Assembly: GCA_011109175.1 (NCBI GenBank)
Contig: RDEW01000083.1
Span: 62,001 to 126,000, forward strand
DNA from: Dicyema japonicum
Taxonomy: Eukaryota; Dicyemida; Rhombozoa; Dicyemidae
DNA: 64,000 bases
Direction: 5' to 3'
Every line of letters starts with the position of its first letter. The stretch's first letter is position 1. This document shows, in pieces, positions 23,165 to 34,323 of this stretch. The position numbers were made by a program, and so were the translations under genes. Under the pieces are notes generated by a model. It was not told the origin of the DNA, searched no databases, and saw only the letters and a program-made list of their open reading frames with translations.

Positions 23165-23445
23165 ATTTATAGATTTAAATAGCAATTCGTGTCTTTTTTG
23201 AATCTATCTAACCATCCATTTGATATTTTAAACGTTTGATAATCGATTCTCCGAGGAATTAATAAAGCTATATTCTTCAATAATGTTCCATAAATGGGAA
23301 TATAGTGCTCCCTGCATTTCACAAACGTTTCGTACACTAATTTATCTAGTTTCTGTGACTTCTCTACTGAAATATTTTTTATCTCAGGATTTCGATCATT
23401 AATATTGTTTTCACTTGAATGAAGAGTTTTATTGTTGGGAAACAT
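23165..23445 (-). pseudogene. pogo/CENP-B-type DNA-binding fragment
   Basis: The minus strand reads LDKLVYETFVKCREHYIPIY then FKISNGWLDRFKKDTNC, the second helix-turn-helix (CENP-B type) of pogo/Tigger transposases. It ends in the next few residues and no DDE domain follows. An insertion boundary at about 23450 joins it to the orphan module fragment next to it. Confidence 0.75.
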
Positions 23446-23451
23446 GAGTAG

Positions 23452-23640
23452 TTAATAATTACTGAGTCCAGCGGATATGATCGAGTGGCTGTTACCTCTG
23501 ACTACTGCCAGGGATATCCTTTGGAAAAGCCACTCGGTTTCCCGACGCTCCCTCGAGGCTTTGGTCAATAGACACCCAAGTGCTTTAAGGAAGAGGACCG
23601 TCTTGGGGCCAAAGACTCCGCTCGTCTCGACGACCACTGG
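23452..23640 (-). pseudogene. Orphan retroelement C-terminal module, copy 1 (fragment)
   Basis: The minus strand reads VVETSGVFGPKTVLFLKALG then LFQRISLAVVRGNSHSIISA. It matches the end of the module at 43862-44655 (ATESSGAVGPMTAEFLQEFG, IAILRGNSFAIHAAGF). Only the last 60 or so residues are present. Confidence 0.6.
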
Positions 23641-23935
23641 CTGTACATGGAAACGGTTTAGGTTGAATGAACAAATCCATTTTGAAAAAAAATTAAATAT
23701 TATTCTTAATCCTAGATACAGTACCTAAAATTGCATAAATTGAAATCAAACCTTTACTTGTATTTGCCTCTCAGATGATTTTTTCGAAGCCAAATCCATT
23801 GCATTCTTCAATTTATTATTATTTTTGACATGAAATCACAGTAAATAACAAAATTTAACGTTGAAATTTATTTTTTTTAATTTTTTATTAACAAAAAAGT
23901 ATTTTTCTTAAGTAGGGGTTTTTAAAAATTTACAA
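23640..23935. other. AT-rich spacer
   Basis: No gene recognised between the two transposon fragments. Confidence 0.3.
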
Positions 23936-23939
23936 AATT

Positions 23940-24740
23940 TGGAAATTAATACTTAAAAATAGGCATGATTCACAAAGTGCTCCAAAAAGCGAGTTGCCCC
24001 AAAATCCGAGAGTAGTTTTGAGGCGGTGGTCGGACTGTAATAAATTTTTCCATTCCATAGAAATGATCCACCTGTTAAATCTTCCGCCTGTAACCGTTTT
24101 GTATTTTGGAAAAAAGGATATAAAACATATTTCATTTCTTCCAGTTCTTCCCATTGCTTTTCAGTTAGTGTAATGTTTTAAAGACTTTAATTCAATTAAT
24201 CGACAAATCATAAGGTATGTGCTTCCCCAGTGTGTTGCCTGATCAAGTATAGCACCTTTCCCCGCTCTTTGTAGAATATTATCAATGTACGTGCTACAGA
24301 TATTAGTCTGTATATATTGATTATTCCTGCAATATAAGGATATTTTAAGCCATCTCTTATAGCCAATTGTAGTGTGTACTGTACATCGCATGTGCTGGAT
24401 TTGGCATAACATTGATGCATCTTCAGTGATGTTATCTAATATATCATCAGAATCATGATTTTCTTCAACTTCTCTCTGAGTTGAATCATTTATTTTTATC
24501 ATGTTCGCAGCATTGTCGGTTTCTATGCACAAAATCTGTTCCTTCTTAATTTTATAATCTTCAAGAACCTCTACAACCAATTTTTCAGATGATTACTGTC
24601 ATGGTGAGCTGCAATGTCTTTTAATGCTAATGTCCTTGTAACAACTTGGCCATTCGAAGAATAGAATCGCACATTAATTGCAAAATAATTTTCACGGTGT
24701 CGTGTAGTACAATCCATTTTAATATTTAATAACTTTGGAA
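23940..24740 (-). pseudogene. hAT transposase core, frameshifted
   Basis: The minus strand holds, in order, MDCTTRHRENYFAINVRFYS (first catalytic Asp region), EQILCIETDNAANMIKI (the TDNxANM block), MRCTVHTTIGYKRWLKI, ILDQATHWGSTYLMICRLIE (equivalent of the TRWNST block, with Arg replaced by His) and KQWEELEEMKYVLYPFFQNT followed by LQAEDLTGGSF. These are the RNase-H-fold blocks of hAT transposases. Frameshifts occur near 24595 and 24160. Confidence 0.85.
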
Positions 24741-24749
24741 TACAACTAA

Positions 24750-25570
24750 ATGAAATGTTTTCAACTAACTCATCTCTACCTAGTTTTTGATACGGTTAAC
24801 AAGAACAAGTTTATATGGGAACTGAGCGGATTTCTTGATGTGGAGAGTCTAAGGATGACCCGAATTCTATTTTCCAACACTGAGCTCCTTGTGAGAGTCG
24901 GAAAGACCTATTCAAGAAAATTTGAAACAAACACAAGCATTCCACAAGGAAACTTCCTATCTCTTCTCCAATTCACAATTTGTTTGGAAACCGTTATGAA
25001 GGAACTCAGACCGTTATTCCAAGGAAAGATGGAAGAAATGATCTACGCGGACGATTTAGACCTAATTTCTGAAGACAAAAAGGTCCTGGAAAACCTATTA
25101 GAAAAAGCACCTGATGTACTAGGGAAATGGTTACTTACTGTGAACAGAGAAAAACAGAATTCACAGAGATAAGAAGGATGAGTAACGCCCTAGAAGAGTG
25201 GCGACAAGTAAAGAAACTCGGTTCACTTATGGGAGATAGCGAAGATATCTTACGTAGGAAAACTAGCCAATGCTGCGTTATATAAACTGAAGAATCAATG
25301 GCTCAATCAAAGAGGTATCAACACGAAAATGAGAATCCTATAATACGACTCATTCATAAAACCCGTACTTTTATATGGGCGACCTCATCAGCGGATATGG
25401 AAAAACTAGACTCGTTTCACAGAAGTCAGCTGAGAAAAATAACAGGAACTACTTGGCCTACGAGAATTTCGAGAAATGCTTTATATAAAAGATGCAGCAC
25501 TAGACCTATCAGTTTAGAAGTACTGGAATCCCGATGGAAGCTCTTCGGACACGTGCTGAGGTTTAGTTGT
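24750..25570 (+). pseudogene. LINE reverse transcriptase, same family as 39180-41865
   Basis: The plus strand starts mid-RT (FDTVNKNKFIWELSGFLDVE), passes a diverged SIPQGNFLSLLQFTICLE loop and MIYADDLDLISEDKK, then after frameshifts near 25165 and 25265 reads LDSFHRSQLRKITGTTWPTR and SRWKLFGHVLR. It is 5' truncated and runs into the repeat that starts at 25570. Confidence 0.85.
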
Positions 25571-26165
25571 TATTTAGGAATGAGATTAGGTATTGATTAT
25601 GATTGATGTTATGCATTGATTATGTTTGATGTTAGATAGTGATTAGGAATGAGATTAGGTATTGATTATAGTTGTTGAAAATTGCCTTATGGATGAGATC
25701 ACAATTAGGTATTTTTTATGAAAGGGAATTGAATTTGTCAAAGTTATGGTTGTAGTTAGAATTAGACATAGATGGTTAATGATAGGTTTATGATTTTTTA
25801 GGTTTAAGAATAAAAATTACGGTTTAAAGTTAAGGTTATATTTAGGTTAGGGTTAGGAATTAGGGTTGTGGATTATGGCTAGGGATTGGGTTAAGGAATT
25901 TTGGTTAGGAATTAGAATTAGTGATTATGGTTAGGGTTCTGGATTAGCATTAGGAATTAGGATTAGGGGTTAGGGTCTGGGATTAAGGTTAGGGTTTTAC
26001 TTTTATGTGCTAGTAGGAGTTTTAACGGTAAGGAAACTTATTTTTGTTATTGATGGAATGGGTTAAAAAAGAATAATTTTTTATATTAAAAGTTAATTTT
26101 CGCTTAGTTTTTATTTGAATGTTTAAAAATTTTCTGACATTAATTGCATTGAATTGTTTCAGGTT
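25570..26165 (+). repeat. Degenerate TTAGGG-like interspersed repeat, copy 1
   Basis: A GT- and A-rich stretch with many ggattaggg/gttagggttagg motifs (densest at 25830-26000) flanked by unique-looking ends. The whole segment is homologous to 42530-42735 joined to 46471-46720, so it is a dispersed repeat of about 550 bp rather than simple satellite. Ends with gcattgaattgtttcaggtt in both copies. Confidence 0.8.
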
Positions 26166-26284
26166 TTGTTCATTCATGTTCACTCCTTACACAAATTTGC
26201 CACTTTAGTCCCATGAGAGGTCGATGATGCTTTCTATGGAGTCGAGCTTTCCTCCATCGGTTTTCTTCCTGGTTCTCTACCCTT

Positions 26285-26470
26285 ACCTTCAATGACATGG
26301 GCCTCAATGGCTGGTCGAAGAGGCACTAACTGTTTCTGAACCTTGAAAAGTATCGATGTTCAGTCTGCAGTCTCCAAGAGACAAGGTCAGAGAACTTGAC
26401 AAACGCTTAGTGTCACTCGATCACTCATTGGACCCCGAGGGAAATCTAGACCAATGACACCTCTAGAGAA
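26285..26470 (+). pseudogene. LINE endonuclease N-terminal fragment
   Basis: The plus strand reads TFNDMGLNGWSKRH then LEKYRCSVCSLQETRSENL. The same positions in the fuller LINE read TFNVRGISKDWKRK and LEKYKNIYGCLQETKI. About 60 residues remain before stops. Confidence 0.65.
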
Positions 26471-27181
26471 AGGTGAGGGGCGACCTACTATTGCACGAAA
26501 AGCCTATTCAGCTTTATGTTGGATGAAAAACCATGACTTTTTTTTCTTCAAGAGCATGGGAGTTGAAGGACTAGGAGACATCGGAAACTGAAAGTTAAGA
26601 ACATTGGAAGTGTCAGATGGACGTAAGATCAGGCTTCGAACCTCGTTAGCAGAGATAGAATTAATATCTGTCAGAAGCACCAAGTATTTGATGATGTAAA
26701 TATAATTATGTGAATGTAGCCGATAATAATCTGAGTATTATTCTTGAGGACACGAAAACCGCTAGTTCATATATAACGAGTTACATTCACTCCATATTCG
26801 AAGATGATGAATTATTGGGATCTAAGGTTTAGTAAGGAATCCAATATGGCCTAAATTTGGGTTAACTTAAACACAACTTGACGGGGAACAGCCGAGCATT
26901 TATTCTCCTTTCTAAAGATAATCTTCGTTCTTCAAAACACAGAGGCTTTAGTCGACACTTAATCTCCAACGCTTTATTTTAAAATTGAGTTTCATACATT
27001 CCAAAGTCCGTCTACAATCCCACAACAAAAAAGCAAAAGGCCCATCAGCATCTCAACCAATTAACTGTAGAACAGCCACAATATTCCCTTTAATTCAGAA
27101 ACCACACAAATCACATTAACTAATAACGAAAGTAATAATTGCTTAAAGCATGAAAAATGCTCAAAAGTGTAAAAAGCATAA
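26470..27181. other. Intergenic; possible SINE-like stretch
   Basis: At about 26600-26660 (ggaagtgtcagatggacgta, then gcttcgaacctcg) there is a tRNA-like B-box stretch that resembles 32920-32965. The remainder has no recognised feature. The 3' end of STIM lies at 27182. Confidence 0.35.
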
Positions 27182-28647
27182 TTAATTTTTCTTTTTTTTC
27201 CTTAAAAATCCAAACTTTAAGGACTTATTCTCAGAGTTAACAGCTAAATTCATGTCCTCTAAGGGCTGACTGATGCCAAAACTAATATCTCCCTCTTCAA
27301 AAGCCAAATTGGCCGCCGATTTGGTCTCATTCGGTTCCTCGTAGTTCAGAGAGATCCCACAAAGTTCCCTGATGTGCCTCCACCGCTGCTTAAATTCCCT
27401 GAAGGACTCGTTGTAGTCTTCCGCAAATTTCCTGCAATCAATTTAATAATCTCACTTTGCCTGAATCATTTTCGTGTCGATTTCGTTAAAAGAGTTAAAA
27501 TATCCGTATTTCAGCGCGGAAAATGCAGAGTTCGTCCGTTTTCGGTGAAATTTCTGAACCTAGATGGTTTCTACCATGATTACCTGGTCCCGTATCGCTA
27601 GGACCTGCGAATCCACCTGCACCTTCAGATTCTTCACAAATTTGCACTCAATATCATATGTTCGAGATAGAAGAGTCTCCAACTGGTCACGTGTTGAACC
27701 CAGGAAGTCGATTCCGCATCTGGAAAACTCCGATTCCGTAGACAGATCGTTCATACTGCTATAACCCCCAGAAACCACCTCTCAGTCTCCTTCAAAACTG
27801 ATACCGCCTCTAATTCCTTCAGTTTTTGCTCGATCTTCTCATTCAGTTCAGACACGTGAGTCCTCTCCCGTTGGAACTTGGCGTTCTGGTTGTATGCAAA
27901 GTACATTCCTAGCACAGCTACTAGCAGAGAAAACGTCAGCACGGTGTCCTTTAGGAGACTTCCGCGATCTACCAATAAGTCAAAAATAACTTAGGGGGGA
28001 CCCAAAAAGAACAACGTCGAGAGCCATCAATTGGAGGCGTTTCCGTGACTTGGGATTCGTGATTCCCATAATCTTCGACTTGAAACTGACGTTGGTGGCC
28101 AACCGGGGGATATCTTTCCCAGAGATCCGGAACTTTTTGAAGATGTCAACGTACTGAGGTAGGTGAACGTGCTTTACCAACCATTCGAGAACCTGCGATT
28201 CAGTCCAGTTGTGAGCTTTTGGTTACAAGTCGGGGTACCCTCGGATGACTTCCAAAGATTCCAAAACTCCGTGACGGAAATGGAGGAGTCTGAGTGGTGG
28301 AAATCCGAAGACATTTTATCAGAATTCACGATGTTCAGCTCGTCTTTGAGGAACTGAGATAACAAGCTAGAGTACGTCTTTAGTTTCGTTGAGTTCCAAG
28401 ACTCCGTCGTGATCCTCGTCGATTTGACTATGGATGAGTTCGATAGCTAGATAGTTCAGCTTCTCTCGCATGCAATCCACGTCCTCTTCCAGACAACTGT
28501 CAAAAGGGTTACTTTTCAGATGATTTTTCTAAACTGATCAGCATTTAATGAATACAGGGGTGTCTAAGTCGTTGGTGACTGCTAATAAGTTAATTCAAGG
28601 ATACCAGAATGAAGGGAGTGGTATAATATGAATAATAAAATTCTCAT
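27182..28647 (-). CDS. STIM: STIM: ER calcium sensor for store-operated calcium entry
   Basis: Nine exons give one open frame of 425 residues from ATG 28647. Introns: 28582-28604, 28529-28555, 28354-28375, 28216-28238, 27969-27990, 27756-27778, 27560-27583 and 27432-27455 (22-27 bp, all GT-AG). Order: signal peptide (MRILLFILYHSLHSA), canonical EF-hand loop DEDHDGVLELNE, second-EF/SAM entry (VTEFWNLWKSSEAHNW), SAM domain (LPQYVDIFKKFRISGKDIPR, RLQLMALDVVLFG), one membrane segment (TVLTFSLLVAVLGMYFAY), coiled coil, a SOAR/CAD-like region (DQLETLLSRTYDIECKFVKN ... QRWRHIRELCGISL) and a short lysine tail (LRKKKKN). Known role: senses luminal Ca2+ and opens ORAI channels. Human STIM1 has 685 residues; the long C-terminal regulatory part is absent here, the polybasic end retained. 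No frameshift; likely functional. Confidence 0.95.
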
Positions 28648-29536
28648 AATTAAGTCATCAACAAACGTCAAATAGAGTTCAAATATTTTATCTAAAATTT
28701 AAACATTTCGTGAATTTTCTAAACTGTTTAATTTAATTTTAATTTAACTAAAAGTTTTTTAATTCATATTTTAGTTAAAAAATGTCATTAATAAAATTTA
28801 ATATTGAATTTTTTTATAAACAATTTAAAAATCAATTTGAAAATTTTGCCAGCATATTGGGAAAATTAATTTAATTTTGGAGGTAGTTTAATTTTGAATA
28901 TTCATAAATTTTCAAATTCCGTATTAAATATCTGCGGTTTTTTGTTTAACAGAGCATCAACTATTTTGGTTAATTGTCATTGCTGAAATTGACAGCTCGA
29001 AAATTCTCGATTAAAAATTATGCTTTACGTTCAATGACCCTTTTAGACGCCCCTAGTTATTAATGTGCTACATCGCAAGTAATCTATACTAATAAGCGTT
29101 TTCACGTGAGTCTTAGTTCTTATAGCCCCGCATGTACAGCGTTAAACACAGTATTAAATGTCAATCCCTTGCATGCTCCTCGATTGTTAAACAGTGATTA
29201 ATAGTTCAACTTTCTTCTCAATGTCTTTAAGTCATCGGGAGATAAATTTTGGAGGGTTAATCATAGCTATTATATTCTTAAATTTACATTTCAAGTGGAT
29301 CATGGTTATAGGATAATTAAATTTTAGTAATCAATAATTAATTATTGTTAAAATTTAATTAAGTTAATTTTTTAAATTTCAAACTTTTAGTAACCACAGC
29401 TATGCCAATTTCATGACGAAGTATTTGTAAGCCATAAATTAATAACACCGTCATTTTCCCTTACTTGTTCCTGCCAAAAATAAGCCCCGTCTAAGTCATT
29501 CCTTGAAGCAGTCCCCAATCCTTTGGAGGATCCTAT
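28648..29536. other. AT-rich intergenic region
   Basis: Upstream of STIM. No gene, repeat or RNA recognised. Probably contains the STIM promoter. Confidence 0.35.
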
Positions 29537-29893
29537 CCAGGATCATTGGGGGAATTTGACGAGAAGTCTTCCATGGCCATATTAGATGGGCCTTCCAGGT
29601 TCATTGGGAGAATTTGACGAGAAGTCTTCCATGGCCATATTAGATGGGCCTTCCAGGTTCATTGGGAGAATTTGACGAGAAGTCTTCCATGGCATATTAG
29701 ATGGGCCCTCCAGGTTCATTGGGAGAATTTAACGAGAAGTCTTCCATGGCCATATTAGATGGGCCCTCCAGGTTCATTGGGAGAATTTGACGAGAAGTCT
29801 TCCATGGCCATATTAGATGGGCCCTCCAGGTTCATTGGGAGAATTGACGAGAAGTCTTCCATGGCCATATTAGATGGGCCCTCCAGGTTCATT
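29537..29893. repeat. 58-bp minisatellite, about six copies
   Basis: Tandem units beginning ccaggttcattgggagaatt and ending tagatgggcc(c/t)t. Unit length is 58 bp with 1-2 bp length variants (for example ggccatat versus ggcatat, gaatttgac versus gaattgac). Copies are nearly identical, so expansion is recent. There are no spacers between units. Confidence 0.95.
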
Positions 29894-30480
29894 CTTAATA
29901 TATGTTCAAAGAGCCTCTATTGAGCATTTAGAATTTACTGAGTTAATATTAATCAATTAGAAATATCAGAAATAAATTAACTAAGTGATTTTTCCCCTTC
30001 GACATATTCTCTTCCTCTTTGTACTGGATGCATTTATTCTAACAGGCACCGTTGGAATAACATGGTCATTTTCCATTATCAGCTCAAAGAATTAATTAGA
30101 ATTCACGAATTGTGCTTGGTCTTGGCACGATGATGCATATAGTTACGATTAGACTATTTAGCTAAATGGTAAATTCGTCAGAAGGTTACGGTGGTGACGT
30201 ACCGAATTCCATTTATCATGAAATTAAAATTACTCATAAAATCATCTGTCAGAGTCTGCACGTATAGGATAATAGTTAATATTATTAATGGTCCCTCTGG
30301 CTGCTATCGATGACAAATTTAAGTGAAACAGGGCCATAATCTGATCTCGGCCTCCTCAACGTTTCCGACTGTTCGCCACAAGATCCGACGCATTTCCTGT
30401 ACGCTCGTAATGCTTGTGGAAGCTTTGGAGGTGTCGTTTGGCACCCGTTATCCTCACATGAGCCTCGAATGCAGTTGACC
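29894..30480. other. No recognised gene; SINE-like patch
   Basis: A patch at about 30175-30290 (agaaggttacggtggtgacg, then gtataggataatagttaat) resembles two patches at 32780-32805 and 32990-33015. Otherwise nothing recognised. Confidence 0.35.
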
Positions 30481-30484
30481 TCAA

Positions 30485-30565
30485 CAGCGATATGGAGAAC
30501 CTCGTAGTAGGAGACGTCCAGTGCCTGGTTTGCATCAAAAAATCGTTATCCTCTATAATACAGCG
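30485..30565. repeat. Three-copy repeat with RRRP motif, copy 3
   Basis: The plus frame reads RRRPVPGLHQK, similar to 2578-2764 and 35950-36100. The minus strand reads LMQTRHWTSPT, similar to the minus strand of copy 1 (LMPARHWAPPQ). Which strand coded is undecided. Confidence 0.35.
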
Positions 30566-31241
30566 AACGAGTTCCTACAATACCGGATATGGTTGACATG
30601 ATGCTTGGAAGTAATGTGTCTCATCCCAAACGTGGAAACTGGATCACTTAGTTGAAGACTTCCTTTTCCCTTAACCCGGTGATCATGGGGAAACAAATAA
30701 TAAGAGATCACCATCTCTACTATACGGGTTCCACAATAACACAAAAGTCATAAATGAGTGTTTTCAAACTCTAATAGTGATTATAGTTAAGTGGTACTCC
30801 ACATGACAATGTCGAGAATTTCCCGACAAAACTCAGCTTTTCAGTTTCAATGTGAGAATTTTTATTTCTAATTTTAGCGCAAATGAATGGGAGATGCATA
30901 ATAAATGATTCTCTTCACTCCATTACATGGAGTATGGAATGATTTATAAAAAATAAAGACTCAAAAGCGCGAATAATCGAATCAGTAGAGTTCATTGAAA
31001 AGCAGATACAGGGACATCTCGTCCATGTTTTCGAAAGGAAGGGCTTTCATCCATTAGGAGATCTTAAAAGAAATCGTCCAGATCTTCTTGAGATCGATGT
31101 ATCTCGAAACTAGCAACCATCACTTCTGCATCTCAAATATCCAGCAGACAATCTTAGAGACTTGAGAATGTAAATGTCCTCAACTTTTAGAACTGCGGAG
31201 TAATTGTGCAGCTAACAAGTTTATTTAAAGAAAATAATAAA
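30566..31241. other. No recognised gene
   Basis: A minus-strand stretch near 30750-30650 (IVEPYSRDGDLLLF) vaguely resembles a LINE endonuclease but is too weak to call. The rest is AT-rich spacer. Confidence 0.3.
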
Positions 31242-31809
31242 TTAGGAATCATTCCCGCCAAATTCTTTCTGTTTGAGCCTTTCGATGATTGCAATGGCAT
31301 TCTTTAGGATGCTCAGCTTCGTTTGGGGTTTTTTTAGGGAAACAAACTCGTTACAAATCTTTCCAAGCTCAAAAAATGCAGTATTTATGTTTTTCACTCG
31401 ATTTCTAATTTACTCAATTTCTTACCTTTCACGATTATTATTCGCCATCCTCTTAACATCATCACACCAACTCGTCTTAGTATCCTTACTTCTAGAGCTA
31501 TTCAAAAGACTAACCTCATTTTCTGAACACAGGGGACCTCATGCTTCTTTTCGTGGAAGTAAGAGATGTTCTTACTGTCTACAAATCAGTAAAATCGACC
31601 AACCAGAAATGGAGACTGGAAAACGCGTTAAATAGTCCTAAAGAATGTCAGCGAATATTACATTATAATTCACATCAGAATATTGCTGATACCCAAAGCA
31701 GTTGAAAAGATCTCCGCCGGAATAGCCGACGTAGGGATTGGCCAACTAAAATAAGTTGCTTGCATACTTGGTCACGTGGGATAACGTTGAAATTGTTGTT
31801 GTCCTTCAT
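31242..31809 (-). CDS. E-protein (daughterless/TCF-type) bHLH transcription factor, very short
   Basis: Six exons give a frame of 150-152 residues from ATG 31809 to TAA 31242. Introns: 31746-31767, 31638-31661, 31579-31603, one near 31500-31537 (either 31498-31514, 17 bp, or 31515-31537, 23 bp with a GAG acceptor; both keep frame) and 31405-31425. The basic region KRMANNNRERNRVKNINTAF has the E-box contact pattern NNxRER. Helix 1 continues ELGKICNEF, the loop and helix 2 read KKPQTKLSILKNAIAIIERL. NAFxELG/KxQTKLxIL is diagnostic of class I E proteins, which dimerise with tissue-specific bHLH factors. The domain lies at the very C-terminus as in E12/E47, but the usual 500-residue activation region is reduced to about 90 residues. 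TTTTAG lies just before the ATG, so an upstream exon is possible. Confidence 0.88.
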
Positions 31810-32640
31810 AATCCTAAAATGTAATGAAAACTAAAATGGCTGAGTAAATCGCTGATAAAATACAGTAAGCTAAGAAATTTCGAATTTAACGGGGAATAAA
31901 TTTATAACTCGTCAATTGGCACTAATTTTGACAAGATGGTGAAATGACAAGACCACGTGGGTCCAACTTGACTTGTCAAAGACACCATTAAATTTGTCAG
32001 TTTTCAATTTCTACCTCAGAAAGCCAGAACACCTGTCGGCCACTCAAGACCGTGGAAACAACAAATTTTATTTACTTGGTATTCTCGAGGCTAATTGCGC
32101 GTGTCTGACTCAGCTGGAGACGCATTAATAGTAAAGAACTAAAGTTGAATTTAAATACATAGTAATTAACCAATATTTATAAAATTTCAAAAAATCAATC
32201 AAATCCTAAAAATCGCTGGAAAAGTCGTAAATTAGACTGCACATTGAAAAATCTAATAAAATCCATCATTTTGTTAAGTCCCACTAAAATATGACCCCGG
32301 TTCGAAATTTGTTGACTAATTGCAGTCTGTTCGCTCACAGCTGGTTGTATTTAGTAATTATATTGAAATAATTTATCAAGTGATTTTATTTTTTCAATTT
32401 TCTGAGTTTTGTGGAATGATGTCCTTATATACCAATAAATGTTAACTGTGACATGTTTATGCCTGAAATATCCAATCTAAGTTACACAAACTGTCACTTT
32501 TTATTAAAATTGGTTTAATTGCCAATTCTCTTCCACGGAACCTCACAAATATCGTTTGACTAAGTTGTTTTAGTGAGAGTTTTTGATTCCTTCCCCTAGT
32601 TAACCAAATTCGGTTGTAATGTGGAAGTTGTTATTTCTCG
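31810..32640. other. AT-rich intergenic region
   Basis: Nothing recognised. Confidence 0.3.
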
Positions 32641-33030
32641 TTCTAAATGTTAACATGTGGGGGTTGAAATTATCAGTACCAGTGAAGATAATACTCCGAT
32701 TTATAATGTGGTTCCGGAAGGGGGATGTGATACTGGATGCTATGTCGGCATCTGGATTTTTAGTAAGTGGTTAACTGGTCTGAAGGTTGGGGTGGTAACG
32801 TACCACTATTTCATTAAGTGTTCATTAGTTTTATGGTGGGCGAATCCTCAATGTCTTCTCGTATGTATGGACGGGAACTCAAGAGTTATTAGAAACCAAA
32901 AATTTTAAACAAAGGAAGTGTCGGATGCTCGTAGGATCTGGGTTTGAATCTCCCCCAACCAAAAGAAATTGAAGGATCATCTCTCGAAGCTGCACATACA
33001 AGATGATAGTTAATGATTTATGCCGCGAGA
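32641..33030 (+). repeat. Possible second tRNA-like SINE family
   Basis: Contains ggaagtgtcggatgctcgta, then a B-box-like gggtttgaatctc at 32940-32952, resembling 26600-26660. It also has aaggttggggtggtaacgta and gatgatagttaatga, shared in diverged form with 30175-30290. The boundaries are not defined. Confidence 0.35.
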
Positions 33031-33044
33031 ATGAAATGGCTTAG

Positions 33045-33285
33045 TTCATAATAATACTGCACTTTAAGCAGAGGGAGAACCAGAGAATGCTCTTCACTTT
33101 TTTTGTGGTGTGTGATTCTTTATAGATGATCCAGATAGGCAGTGAAGTGTTTACTGATGGCGGCGTCACTCGTCAAGCCAAAGCATCGTAGATGCGTGGA
33201 CCCTTCAACAGGAAAGTACAGCAGCAAGATTCGAACTAGGGGACATTAAGCCTTTTGCCCGGGATTCGTTACACAGCAGTGAAAA
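33045..33285 (-). repeat. tRNA-derived SINE, copy 2
   Basis: On the minus strand: GTTCGAATCTTGCTGCTGTA (B box and start of body), GGTCCACGCATCTACGATG, TGACGCCGCCATCAG, then GTGAAGAGCATTCTCTGG in the tail. Same order as the copy at 3695-3947. The A-box end is diverged. Confidence 0.7.
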
Positions 33286-34323
33286 GTTGACAAAATAGGA
33301 CTCGTATGTTTACTACGTGACATATTCCATATCTGAATGAAAGAAAAATTTGAAACCTCTTTGTTTGCCCTAAATCACGCGGTGAAAGTGGAGGATCTCT
33401 AAGACAAACTTGTTATGATTGACTGTAGCAAAACAATAGTGCTACCATAAACGCTGTATTTTATTAGTTCCTTCAATTTTCATCTTCTTAGTCCTAAACT
33501 TCAGTTATCCAATTATTCAGTTAGCCGTGTTGAAAGAGACGATGAAACGAGTATTTTGAATAAAAATTCTCTCAAAAACCATCTCTTTTGGGAATCAATA
33601 ACAAACTCGCATGTTCATCTCAAAACATAGTCATCATTCAAGTTTCTCCAATTTTGCGCCAGTACCGATTCGAATCAAAAATCGATATATCAAAAAAGAG
33701 TTAGTTAGTTTCTCGGACCTCACTGACATGTAGGAGACGGGATGTCATCAAGCGTAGCGTTCAGCTGAGACCGCTAGGCGCCCTCACATGTCCCTTAATG
33801 TAATTAATAAGGATTCGATCGATATTCACTAACCTAGTCAGGTGAGCCAAAAGACCCAAATATCCAAAAATATAAAATTAGTAGAGGTAAATCGATAATT
33901 GAATATTTGGGAGGTTCACACATCTATAAGAATTAGGTTTGTTTGTCGGAATCGGGTATTGTTCAATCTAATAAATTCTCCCATGATAAGGATGTCAGTG
34001 ATTCAGATTGAACTTTCAAATTTATCATTAAAACAAAAATCAGTAATAGGCAATAATCATATTTTAATAAATACATTCTTTAATTTAAAAAAAAACAAAA
34101 ATTGATGCAAGAAGTGATTGATAATGAGAACGAAATATTTTTGCTGAGTTATTTTTCAGATCAAGTTTAAATGTCTGGGAATTCAGTTATCAGATAGTCG
34201 AATAGAGGAAGAATAATATTTTTCTCCTGTTATACCTCTGAATATTGGTTTTTATAAATACAAGAAAAAATAAATTTTTCATTAAAATTGATAAACAATT
34301 AAAACAAATTTAATAAAATAAAA
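33286..34323. other. No recognised gene
   Basis: AT-rich. At 33680-33725 a stretch is the inverse of 7128-7185. The open frame 33899-34105 (+) is not recognisable. Confidence 0.3.

Noticed and set aside
25830-26000. Telomere or internal telomeric array
   Set aside because: The motifs are irregular and the segment is part of a dispersed 550-bp repeat with a second copy, so it is not a true telomere.
29537-29893. Regular tandem units, CRISPR-like at first sight
   Set aside because: Units follow one another without spacers and the genome is clearly eukaryotic; it is a minisatellite.
30290-30760. LINE endonuclease fragment on the minus strand
   Set aside because: Short motif-like pieces only, and the region overlaps a repeat whose coding strand is unclear.
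31273-31635. Plus-strand hydrophobic protein of 120 residues
   Set aside because: It is the antisense of the E-protein gene, whose bHLH and micro-introns are convincing on the minus strand.
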